Assembly: GCA_003136655.1 (NCBI GenBank)
Contig: PLFC01000060.1
Coordinates: 16,437 to 55,271, forward strand
Reading direction: 5' to 3'
Length of the DNA stretch: 38,835 nucleotides
Origin: Vulcanimicrobiota bacterium
GTDB lineage: Bacteria; Vulcanimicrobiota; Vulcanimicrobiia; Vulcanimicrobiales; Vulcanimicrobiaceae
Shown here piece after piece: positions 32,801 to 38,835 of the stretch. The position numbers and the translations under genes are program-made. Under the pieces are notes generated by a model. It searched no databases. It saw nothing but the letters and a program-made list of their open reading frames with translations, and was not told the origin of the DNA. How positions within the stretch are numbered: position 1 is the stretch's first letter; each line of letters begins with the position of its first letter.

Positions 32801-33320
32801 GCAGATCCTGACTGGTCTCGAGCAAGAGCAGATCGACGCCGCCCTCCACGAGCGCCGCCGACTGCTCGGCGTACAGTTCGGCCAATTCGTCGAACGTAAT
32901 CTTGGAGAGGGCGGGATCCGACGAGGAGATCAGCATGCCCGTGGGCCCGAGCGAACCGGCCACGAAGCGCGGGCGCTCGGGCGTCGAGAATTTGTCGGCG
33001 GCTTCGCGCGCGATCTCGGCGGAGCGGCGGTTGAGTTCCACGGTCCGCTCGCCCAGGCCGTACTCGTCGAGCTTGAGCCGCGAGGCGGTGAACGAGTCGG
33101 TCTCGACGACGTCGGCGCCGGCCTCGAAATAGCGCTCGTGGATGCCCCGGATCAGCTCGGGCCGGAAGAGGACGATCGCCTCGTTGCAGCCCCGGTGGCG
33201 GCTGCCGCCGAAGGCCGCATCATCGAGTTCGAGGGCCATCAGTTCGGTGCCCATGGCGCCATCGAAGACCAATACGCGCTCGGCGAGTGCGGCCAGATAT
33301 CCAGAGTCCATTGTTCGCAT
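29823..33320 (-). CDS. metH: Cobalamin-dependent methionine synthase
   Basis: This 1165-residue full-length MetH methylates homocysteine from 5-methyl-THF through methylcobalamin. The homocysteine domain has the zinc ligands Cys233 ('LNCSTGP') and Cys300-Cys301 ('GGCCGTTP'). The pterin domain follows ('LLIGERINSQGSR', then 'MIDSTEPE'). The cobalamin domain has DxHxxG around His740 ('GDVHDIGKN'), followed by 'SALLVSTSKQM'. The C-terminal part ('WGYGACPDLSQH') is the SAM-binding reactivation domain. ATGs at 33320 and 33311 are both possible. I see no cobalamin or SAM riboswitch: only 32 bp separate it from the divergent Fic-like gene. Confidence 0.97.
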   Translation of the reverse strand: MRTMDSGYLAALAERVLVFDGAMGTELMALELDDAAFGGSRHRGCNEAIVLFRPELIRGIHERYFEAGADVVETDSFTASRLKLDEYGLGERTVELNRRSAEIAREAADKFSTPERPRFVAGSLGPTGMLISSSDPALSKITFDELAELYAEQSAALVEGGVDLLLLETSQDLLEMKAAIAGIVRAFARGVRRVPIQAQATLDVTGRMLLGTDIAAVCATLDALPIDVIGLNCSTGPAHMRDAVRYLVENSRCFVSVIPNAGLPLMGPKGETIYPERPDEMSRDLAAFVREYGVNAIGGCCGTTPAHVRAFAAAVAGLRGRAPRPKPLQFAASAMSATALVQDGSPLLIGERINSQGSRRIKRLLLADDYDEILLVAREQVENGAHILDVCTALTERSDEAGQMATLVKKLAQAVPAPLMIDSTEPEVIEAALKIYAGRPAVNSINLENGREKLDRVMPLVVEAGAAVVALTIDETGMAKTAARKLEVARRIHDIVVGEYGIPPGALIFDALTFTLATGEAEFRPSALETLEGIKKIKAELPGVLTSLGVSNVSFGLKPAARAALNSVMLHHSVQAGLDMAIVNAKEVTPYGELDATERELCDDLVFDRRADALARLIEYFESRSAPGTVAVAAVAEDADAPVERRIHEAILRRRKDGIEAKIDEALLERDPVAVLNEILLPAMKDVGDRFGSGELILPFVLQSAEVMKKAVAHLEQFLEKKDGVSKGKVVLATVFGDVHDIGKNLVDTILTNNGYTVYDLGKQVPMSVILDKAVEVGADAIGLSALLVSTSKQMTVCVQEQDSRGLHFPVVVGGAAINRDFGRRISFLERGEGGERYFDPGVFYAKDAFEGLEIVDALTGDPARREAFARRVRDEAERARAHVAAPVAVAPAGRNARAGLARADVPVAPFFGKRVVQDVALEELWACFDERSLFRLSWGGGNAKGAAWETLVREEFAPRLRALQARAEREPLLAPAVVYGYFRAAGDGDDVVLYEPSTPGREIARFRFTRQAGGKHLCLADYLRTPLAGGASDIVGLQVVTAGPGVSLEIDRLQRAGDYSGAYFLHGFSVQAAEALAEWTQRRIRRELGLAPERGKRYSWGYGACPDLSQHALVWRLLDVEASIGAALTDAYQIVPEQSTAAIVMHHPDASYFNAAAVRELGAA

Positions 33321-33352
33321 TATGCGCTAGAATGGACGAAGGTGAGCAGAGC

Positions 33353-34312
33353 ATGAGTCCACAAGCGGCAAAAAAGGTAAATCTGGACCAAGCGGCTCCG
33401 GGACCGTTCCTGCGCCTCGATGCCGAACTCGCCGCCGAGCGTCAGCGCCTGCGCACGGCTCCCGACGGCGCGCCGCGGCGGCGCGAACTGCAGACGCTGG
33501 TCCTCGAAGAGGTGGCGGCCTCGTGCGCCCTGTCGCGGGCGCCGATCGAACTCGACGAGTTGCGCGTGCTCGTCGACCGCGGGCTCGCGACCGGTGGCCG
33601 CCCGCTGCGCACCTACCTCGTGGCCGCGGCCTACGCCGACGCGGCGCGTTGGGTCGCGCAAGCCAAACTGCCGCGGCCGGGCCAGCCCCTGCTCCGGCTC
33701 GACGAGCTGGTGGATCTGCACGCGCGCGCGTTGCGCCTCGAGCCCGAGTCCGGCCCCGGTGCCTGGCGACGCACGACGTTGCCGGCGTTTCGGGGCGGCG
33801 TCGTGCCGCCGGCGTTCTGGCTCGTGCCGCGCGAGATGGCGCGCTTCGTCGAACGCTTTGCCGCCGGCCCCGGCCAAGCGTCCCCGGCGCTCTGGGTGGC
33901 GCAGGCCCTCGAACGCTTCGACCGCATCCGCCCGTTCGCATCGGGCAACGGGCGCGTGGGCCGACTGGTGGCCAACCTCTTGCTGCGGCGGCTCGATCTG
34001 CCGCCGTTCGCGGTGCGTCCGCGGGACGCGCGCCGCTACCTCGCTTCGCTCGCGCGCGCGGACGACGGCGATCCCTGGCCGCTGGCGATCCTGGTGGGCC
34101 GGTCGGTGCTCGGCGGACTGCAGCGTCTGGCCGGAGCGTCGGAGCAAAGCCCCACCGAGGAACTCGTCAGCGTCGCATCGCTCGCGCGCGGGCCCGAACG
34201 CGAAGCGCTCTACAAGGCGATCCAGCGCGGGCGGCTGCGCGTCGTGCGACGCGGCCGCGCGCTCTACACGAGCGCCGCCTGGCTCGAGGCGTACCGCGCC
34301 TCGCGCGGCTGA
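33353..34312 (+). CDS. Fic-fold protein with degenerate active site and C-terminal DNA-binding-like domain
   Basis: This 319-residue protein has the Fic layout: an N-terminal helix with an SRxPIE element like the inhibitory 'SxxIEG' of class II Fic proteins, 'DLHARAL', then a loop with 'FRGGVVPP' and 'LVPREMARFVERF', and the core motif. The core reads 'IRPFASGNGRVGR' where active enzymes have HPFx(D/E)GNGRxxR. The catalytic His is Arg193 and the Asp/Glu is Ser197, while the phosphate-binding GNGR is intact. The C-terminal 55 residues look like a small helix-turn-helix domain. AMPylation is therefore unlikely; ligand sensing or regulation is an inference. An AAGGTGAG site 6 bases before the ATG at 33353 sets the start. 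Confidence 0.8.
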   Translation: MSPQAAKKVNLDQAAPGPFLRLDAELAAERQRLRTAPDGAPRRRELQTLVLEEVAASCALSRAPIELDELRVLVDRGLATGGRPLRTYLVAAAYADAARWVAQAKLPRPGQPLLRLDELVDLHARALRLEPESGPGAWRRTTLPAFRGGVVPPAFWLVPREMARFVERFAAGPGQASPALWVAQALERFDRIRPFASGNGRVGRLVANLLLRRLDLPPFAVRPRDARRYLASLARADDGDPWPLAILVGRSVLGGLQRLAGASEQSPTEELVSVASLARGPEREALYKAIQRGRLRVVRRGRALYTSAAWLEAYRASRG

Positions 34313-35451
34313 TGCGCAACGCTCTCGCACTGGTCGTGGCGACGCTCGCACTCTTCGTCGAGATCTGGACGATCGTGCCCGCGCCGAACGGGCTGCTCTT
34401 GGTACCCGCCGTCGTCGTGCCCGAGATCGCCCCGTGGGGCGTTATCGCCTCGGCGCTGGCGCTGGCGGTCGTGGCTGCCTGGGCGCGCGGACGCATTCGC
34501 GTGGCGAGCGTCGCGATGTGCGCCATCGCGCTCGGCTGCGCGCTGTTGCCGCTGGCGCAATTACCCGGCACGATAGCGGCCGCCGATCGCGCGATGCGCG
34601 CGACGCTCGGTCCCACCTACGTTCGCGGCGGCGGGTTCGACGTGGCGCGGTTCTTTCGCGGGCCGCATCCGCCGCAGGATATCCGGATCGAGCGCGGCCT
34701 GCCCTTCGTCACGCGCGACGGCGCGCGGCTCGCGCTCGACCTGTACCACGCGCCGGGCGCGTGGCCGCATCCGGCGGTCGTCGTGATCTTCGGCGGCGGC
34801 TGGCGTTTCGGCGCGCGCGGCGACACCGCCGGCGAAGACCGGCGCCTCGCCGCGCTCGGCTACGACGTGCTCGCGGTCGACTATAGGCTCGTGCCGCGTT
34901 ACCGCTATCCCACCCAGGTGAACGACGTGGAGGATGCGCTCGCCGCGATCGCGCGCAACGCTCGCGCATGGGGCATCGATCCCAAACGCGTCGCGCTGCT
35001 CGGGCGCTCGGCGGGCGGCGAACTCGCGCTGGTCGCGGGCTACCGGCACGAGCCGGTGACGATCGAGGCAGTCGTGGCATATTATCCGCCGGTCGATCTC
35101 GCCGAGGGTTATCGCGAACCACCAACCCCCGATCCCGCGAACATCCGCAAGCTCGTGAGCGATTACCTGGACGGGACGCCCGAGGCCGTGCCCGCCGCCT
35201 ATCGTTCGGCCTCGCCGCTCGCCTACGTGCGGCCCGGCTTGCCGCCGACGCTGCTCGTCGGCGGCGCGCGCGATCAACTCGTGCTGCTGCGCTTCCAGCG
35301 ACAGATGCGCGACGCGCTGCTGGCCGCCCACGACACCGTCGTCTCGCTCGAGATACCCTGGAGCAATCACGCTTTCGATTCTATTCCCGAAGGGCTCGGA
35401 GGCCAGCTCGCACGCGACTACGTCGCACAATTCCTTAACGCGACGCTCTGA
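34312..35451 (+). CDS. Membrane-anchored alpha/beta hydrolase (esterase/lipase BD-FAE-like)
   Basis: This 379-residue protein has about three hydrophobic segments in the first 90 residues, then an alpha/beta hydrolase domain. It has an oxyanion-loop 'VIFGGGW' (HGGG type with Phe in place of His), the nucleophile elbow 'GRSAGG', the acidic residue in 'GGARDQLV' and the catalytic His in 'SNHAFD'. The pattern suits a carboxylesterase or deacylase facing outward; the substrate is unknown. Its ATG shares one base with the Fic-like stop (TGATG), so the two genes are co-translated. Confidence 0.85.
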   Translation: MRNALALVVATLALFVEIWTIVPAPNGLLLVPAVVVPEIAPWGVIASALALAVVAAWARGRIRVASVAMCAIALGCALLPLAQLPGTIAAADRAMRATLGPTYVRGGGFDVARFFRGPHPPQDIRIERGLPFVTRDGARLALDLYHAPGAWPHPAVVVIFGGGWRFGARGDTAGEDRRLAALGYDVLAVDYRLVPRYRYPTQVNDVEDALAAIARNARAWGIDPKRVALLGRSAGGELALVAGYRHEPVTIEAVVAYYPPVDLAEGYREPPTPDPANIRKLVSDYLDGTPEAVPAAYRSASPLAYVRPGLPPTLLVGGARDQLVLLRFQRQMRDALLAAHDTVVSLEIPWSNHAFDSIPEGLGGQLARDYVAQFLNATL

Positions 35452-35514
35452 CCGACAGGGCCTTTCGCAAAACAGAGTAAAGCCGCTCTCGTCGCGCGCG
35501 TACGGCGTTCGACG

Positions 35515-35521
35515 AAGGAGG
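35515..35521 (+). promoter_or_regulatory. Strong ribosome-binding site of the multicopper oxidase
   Basis: AAGGAGG, a near-complete anti-16S match, lies 6 bases before the ATG at 35528. It is the strongest such site I see in the window, suggesting high expression of this gene compared with its coupled neighbours. Confidence 0.75.
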
Positions 35522-35527
35522 TTCACG

Positions 35528-36691
35528 ATGCAGTTCGGTCTTCGCCTCAAGGCGGCGGCGCTTTTCGCGTTTCTTTCGCTCGCCGTGTTGTTGCCGCCGC
35601 CCTTGCCCGCGCAGCAACAGCAGGGTATGGTGCGGCGCTACTATATCGCAGCCGACGAGATCGACTGGGACTACGTGCCCGGCATGGCGCTGCACATGAG
35701 CATGCCCGGCAGCTACGCCAAAGAGTACTCCACGGCTGGGCCGCATACGATCGGGAAAGTCTATCGCAAGGCCGTGTATCGCGAGTACACCGACGCTACC
35801 TTCGCTCATCTGAAGCCGCGTCCGCCGAGCGAAGCCTATCTCGGCATCGTCGGGCCGGTCCTCCACGCGGAAGTCGGCGATACGATCGAAGTGGTCTTCC
35901 GGAACAACGGGACGCATCCGTACAGCGTCCACCCGCACGGGGTATTTTACGATAAGGCTTCGGAGGGTTCGGGGTACGCCGACGGCGTGGCGCCCGGGCG
36001 CAAAGGCGGCGCCTCCGTGGCGCCCGGCAAGACGTTTACCTACACGTGGTCCGTGCCCGAACGCGCCGGGCCGGGGCCGGCCGACCCGAGTTCGATCGTG
36101 TGGGTCTACCATTCGCACGTAGAGGAACGACGCGACGTGAACTCGGGCCTGATCGGAGCGATCGTCGTAACGCGCCGAGGCCAAGCGCGCGCCGACGGCA
36201 CGCCGCAGGACGTCGACCGCGAGGTCGTCGGAGTCTTCGTCACCTTCGATGAAAACTGGAGCTGGTTCCTCAACGACAACATCAAGCGCTTCATCAAGGG
36301 CAATAAGAAACTGAACAAGGTCGAAGCCGTCGGCGCCGACCCGGTTACCGGAGGCGCCGACATCCTGGGCCGAGGCTTCGCGCCGTCGAATCTTCGCTGG
36401 ACCGTGAACGGCTATCAGTTTGCATCCGGTCCGGTTCCGCAGATGCACGAGGGGCAGCGCGTGCGCTGGTACGTCATCGCGTTGGGCGAAGGGCTCAACT
36501 TTCATACGCCGCATTGGCACGGCAACACGGTTCTGGTGGGCGGGCAGCGCACCGACGTGTTGAATCTAGCGCCGGCCCAGATGATCACCGCCGACATGGT
36601 TCCCGACGATCCGGGGACGTGGATGTTCCACTGCCACGTGAGCGAACACATGGAAGGCGGGATGTCGTCCCTGTACGAGGTACTTCCCTAA
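35528..36691 (+). CDS. Secreted multicopper oxidase, two-domain type
   Basis: This 387-residue protein has a signal peptide (hydrophobic residues about 8-25, cleavage near 'PAQQ'). Copper ligands are visible: His135/His137 in 'HPHG', His195/His197 in 'HSH', His326/329/331 in 'HTPHWHG', and 'HCHVSEHMEGGM' with Cys369, His374 and Met379 of the type 1 site. Only the C-terminal domain carries a type 1 Cys; the first has none. That suits the two-domain, trimer-forming laccases, though a hephaestin/ceruloplasmin-like class is possible. It would oxidise phenols or metal ions such as Cu(I), Fe(II) or Mn(II) outside the cytoplasm. The 76-bp gap before it should hold its promoter, but no clear -10/-35 is seen. 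Confidence 0.92.
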   Translation: MQFGLRLKAAALFAFLSLAVLLPPPLPAQQQQGMVRRYYIAADEIDWDYVPGMALHMSMPGSYAKEYSTAGPHTIGKVYRKAVYREYTDATFAHLKPRPPSEAYLGIVGPVLHAEVGDTIEVVFRNNGTHPYSVHPHGVFYDKASEGSGYADGVAPGRKGGASVAPGKTFTYTWSVPERAGPGPADPSSIVWVYHSHVEERRDVNSGLIGAIVVTRRGQARADGTPQDVDREVVGVFVTFDENWSWFLNDNIKRFIKGNKKLNKVEAVGADPVTGGADILGRGFAPSNLRWTVNGYQFASGPVPQMHEGQRVRWYVIALGEGLNFHTPHWHGNTVLVGGQRTDVLNLAPAQMITADMVPDDPGTWMFHCHVSEHMEGGMSSLYEVLP

Positions 36692-36695
36692 CCTG

Positions 36696-37454
36696 ATGGC
36701 GGCGATCGTCGAGACTCGGGACCTGACCAAATCGTTCGGCGGCTACCGGGCGATCGACGGCGTCTCGCTCTCCATCGAGGCGGGCACGATCCACGCGATC
36801 ATCGGGCCCAACGGGGCGGGCAAGACCACGTTCTTCAACCTGCTCTCGGGTTTCGTCGCGCCCACCTCGGGCACGATCCGCTTCAAGGGCCGCGAACTCA
36901 ACGGCCTCGACGCGCCGAAGATCGCGCGCTTGGGCATGGTGCGCAGCTTTCAGATCAACAGCATCTTCACGCACCTCAGCGTGATCGACAACGTCAAGGT
37001 GTCGCTGGAAGCGAAGACCGAGTTGCCCGCGCAATTCTGGTTGTCGGGCGCGGCGACGAAACGGCTCGAGCCACGCGCGCTCGAACTCTTGCGCGACGTG
37101 GGCTTGGAACGCGAGCGCGACCTGCTCGCGGTGCAACTCTCCTACGGGCGCAAACGCGCGCTGGAACTCGCGATCTCGCTGGCGCAAGAGCCGGAGATCC
37201 TGTTGCTCGACGAGCCGACGGCGGGCATGGGCACCGAGGACGTCGGCCGCATCTCGCAGTTGATCGGCCGCGTGGCGGCGGGGCGCACGGTCGTGCTCGT
37301 GGAGCACAACCTCAGCGTGGTGGCCGACCTCTCGCAACGAATCACGGTGCTGCAACGGGGCAAGGTGCTCGTCGAAGGCAGCTACGCCGAGGTCCGCGCC
37401 GACCAGCGCGTGATCGACGCCTATCTCGGCGGAGGTGCGGGCGCCCATGCTTGA
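36696..37454 (+). CDS. livG: Branched-chain amino-acid-type ABC transporter ATPase LivG
   Basis: This 252-residue ABC ATPase has Walker A 'GPNGAGKTT', 'FQINSIF' Q-loop region, signature 'LSYGRKRALELAISLA' (the LSYG form usual in LivG instead of LSGGQ), Walker B 'ILLLDEPTAGM' and H-loop 'VLVEHN'. LivG with LivF drives uptake of branched-chain or other amino acids through LivH/LivM. It starts 4 bp after the oxidase stop and overlaps livF by 8 bp. The substrate may be an amino acid, amide or urea; there is no binding protein in the window to decide. Confidence 0.9.
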   Translation: MAAIVETRDLTKSFGGYRAIDGVSLSIEAGTIHAIIGPNGAGKTTFFNLLSGFVAPTSGTIRFKGRELNGLDAPKIARLGMVRSFQINSIFTHLSVIDNVKVSLEAKTELPAQFWLSGAATKRLEPRALELLRDVGLERERDLLAVQLSYGRKRALELAISLAQEPEILLLDEPTAGMGTEDVGRISQLIGRVAAGRTVVLVEHNLSVVADLSQRITVLQRGKVLVEGSYAEVRADQRVIDAYLGGGAGAHA

Positions 37455-38142
37455 GACCCGCGACCTCAACGCCTATTACGACGAGAGCCACGTCTTACGC
37501 GGCGTCGACCTGCGCGTGGAACGCGGCGAGGTGGTGACGCTCGTGGGCCGCAACGGCGCCGGCAAGACCACGACGCTCAAATCGATCATGGGCATCGTGC
37601 GCCGCCGTACGGGTTCGATCACCTTCGAAGACGAGCCCATCGGCGCGCTGACGTCCGATAAGATCGCGCGCCGCGGCATCGGCTTCGTACCCGAAGAGCG
37701 CGGCATTTACGCGTCGCTGACCGTCGCCGAGAATTTGGCGTTGCCGCCGGTCGTGTCGCGCGACGAGGCCTGGCCGCTCGAACGCATCTACGCGCTGTTC
37801 CCCATCCTCAAGGAACGCGGCAAGGCGATGGGCACGATGCTCTCGGGCGGCGAGCAACAGATGCTCGCGATCGCGCGCGTGCTGCGCAGCGGCGCGCGAT
37901 TGATCTTGCTCGACGAACCGACGGAGGGCCTCGCACCCGTGATCGTCGACGCCATCGGCGACCTGATCGCGCAGATCAAAGCTTCCGGCGTGACCATTCT
38001 GCTCGTCGAGCAAAACCTGCGCTTCGCGACCCGCGTCGCCGACCGCCACTACCTGATGGTGCACGGCAAGATCGTCGAGTCGATGAGCAACGCGGAAGTG
38101 ATAGAACGCGAAACGGACCTGCTGGCGCACCTCGGGGTTTAG
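37447..38142 (+). CDS. livF: Branched-chain amino-acid-type ABC transporter ATPase LivF
   Basis: This 231-residue ABC ATPase has Walker A 'GRNGAGKTT', the LivF-typical 'GFVPEERGIYASLTVAENL', signature 'LSGGEQQMLAIARVL', Walker B 'LILLDEPTEGLAP' and H-loop 'LLVEQN'. It partners LivG. The ATG at 37447 lies within the end of livG, indicating translational coupling. It converges on the livM permease gene, with a nuclease remnant in between, rather than sharing one operon with it. Confidence 0.92.
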   Translation: MLETRDLNAYYDESHVLRGVDLRVERGEVVTLVGRNGAGKTTTLKSIMGIVRRRTGSITFEDEPIGALTSDKIARRGIGFVPEERGIYASLTVAENLALPPVVSRDEAWPLERIYALFPILKERGKAMGTMLSGGEQQMLAIARVLRSGARLILLDEPTEGLAPVIVDAIGDLIAQIKASGVTILLVEQNLRFATRVADRHYLMVHGKIVESMSNAEVIERETDLLAHLGV

Positions 38143-38220
38143 CGCCCATCCGCAGCACACTTCGACCTCCCGCTTCTTCACGTCGACGAGCCAATATTCG
38201 CGGAGGGCATAGCGCGCGGA
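38143..38220 (-). pseudogene. Remnant of a Uma2-family (DUF820) nuclease
   Basis: In the 100-bp gap between the convergent livF and livM genes, the minus strand encodes 'SARYALREYWLVDVKKREVEV', which matches the C-terminal Uma2 pattern KxxxYxxxGVxEYWxVDxxxxxVEV. Nothing upstream of it in the frame resembles the rest of that roughly 190-residue PD-(D/E)xK domain, since livM begins there. It seems to be a broken tail, not a working gene. Confidence 0.5.
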
Positions 38221-38242
38221 GCGAGGGCAAGAGCGCGACGGG

Positions 38243-38835
38243 CTAAACCGGGCTCGGCTCCGGGTCGGGGATGAGGCGGTCGGGATCGTCTTCGTCTTCC
38301 ACCAAACGCGTCTTGGGCGTGAATGCGCGGTGCAAGACCTCGCCGACCACGCCACGCCGCGCGATGAGAATAACGATCGCGAAGATGAGCCCCATCACCA
38401 CGTCGGTCTTGTCGCCGATCGGCGTCTTGGAGATGAAATATTCGAGCGATTGAAAGATCGCCGCGCCCACGATCGGGCCGTAGATCGTGCCGATGCCGCC
38501 CAGGATCGTCATCATGATGATCGCGCCCGAGGTGTGCCAGTCGACGCCGTCGAGTCCCGAGAGGCGATTCCCGATCGCGTAGAGCGAGCCCGCCAGCCCG
38601 GCGAGCGTGCCCGACATGACGAACGCGGCGAGTTTGAAACGGTCGGTGTCGTAGCCGATGCTCTTGGCGCGCGTCTCGTTTTCGCGCATCGCGGCCAGCA
38701 CTTGACCGAAGGGCGAGGTCACGATGCGGACGGCGAGCGCCGCGCACAGCGCGGTGATGGCCAGCACCACGTAGTAATAGACGCGATCGTTCTCGAGCGA
38801 GAGCCCGAAGAAGCTGCCGCGGGTGGTGATCTGCA
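38243..38835 (-). CDS. livM: Branched-chain amino-acid-type ABC transporter permease LivM, N-terminus cut by window end
   Basis: About 196 residues of the C-terminal part are present, and the frame is open to the last base. 'SPFGQVLAAMRENETRAKSIGYD' is the conserved cytoplasmic loop of LivM/LivH that meets the ATPases, with the EAA-type Gly spacing. 'FVMSGTLAGLAGSLYA', 'IIMMTILGGIGTIYGP' and several membrane segments follow. The tail ('DEDDPDRLIPDPEP') is acidic. Together with LivG and LivF it would form the importer, but it is convergent to them. Confidence 0.9.
   Translation of the reverse strand, partial: QITTRGSFFGLSLENDRVYYYVVLAITALCAALAVRIVTSPFGQVLAAMRENETRAKSIGYDTDRFKLAAFVMSGTLAGLAGSLYAIGNRLSGLDGVDWHTSGAIIMMTILGGIGTIYGPIVGAAIFQSLEYFISKTPIGDKTDVVMGLIFAIVILIARRGVVGEVLHRAFTPKTRLVEDEDDPDRLIPDPEPSPV

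Noticed and set aside
33321-33352. Cobalamin or SAM riboswitch controlling metH
   Set aside because: Only 32 bp separate metH from the divergent gene, too little for either RNA.
31101-33356. Very long open frame on the plus strand opposite metH (about 750 codons)
   Set aside because: It mirrors the codon pattern of metH, its protein is Arg/His-rich without any motif, and metH has complete domain evidence. High GC content makes such antisense frames common here.
38155-38236. Intact small gene between livF and livM
   Set aside because: Only a Uma2-like tail is recognisable and no start codon or ribosome site introduces it, so I call it a remnant.

Overview
This window is high-GC bacterial DNA with tightly packed genes. 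Stop and start codons repeatedly overlap (GTGA, TGATG, TAATG) and GTG starts are common. The cell is most likely diderm: there is a short-chain Wzm/Wzt-type polysaccharide ABC exporter, an O-antigen-ligase-like protein and several Sec-type and lipoprotein signal peptides. The gene mix would suit an uncultivated soil lineage such as Ca. Eremiobacterota, but no marker gene here proves the taxonomy. I found no tRNA, rRNA, CRISPR array or intact insertion sequence.

Bases 1-29411 form a surface-polysaccharide locus. It opens with nucleotide-sugar genes: a 5'-truncated sugar epimerase, then a leftward coupled set of nucleotidyltransferase, SDR and Gfo/Idh oxidoreductase. A rightward run follows (3318-14745): three tandem paralogues that join an NHL beta-propeller to an SGNH-hydrolase-like domain, a 962-residue GT-C-like membrane protein, an exported putative glycosidase, an O-antigen ligase/polymerase and a coiled-coil protein. 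After a 181-bp leader that looks structured comes a second coupled operon (14927-17655): a cytosolic protein with two copies of an unrecognised 'FRWVNNDA' domain, a SIS-domain sugar isomerase, a GmhB-like HAD phosphatase and a transaldolase. A small Pro/Thr-rich lipoprotein and the ABC exporter (leftward) follow, and divergent from the exporter is an exported protein with two more copies of the FRWVNNDA domain. The leftward operon 29411-20559 carries the assembly enzymes: a helical protein, a two-domain GT4, a GT4, a GDP-L-fucose-synthase-like enzyme, a GT9, a second coiled-coil protein and two GT2 enzymes.

Bases 29471-38835 are mostly housekeeping or accessory genes: a VanZ-like membrane protein, cobalamin-dependent methionine synthase (metH), a Fic-fold protein whose catalytic His is replaced by Arg, an alpha/beta hydrolase, a multicopper oxidase, livG and livF ATPases, a Uma2-nuclease remnant and a livM permease cut by the window end.

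Working model (inference): precursors made by the SIS/HAD/transaldolase and nucleotidyltransferase/SDR/Gfo sets are assembled by the GT operon, exported by Wzm/Wzt, then ligated, trimmed and decorated outside the cytoplasm by the ligase, the glycosidase-like protein and the NHL-SGNH proteins. The most novel elements are the NHL-SGNH triplet, whose members differ in their catalytic residues, and the four-copy FRWVNNDA domain split between a cytosolic and an exported protein.
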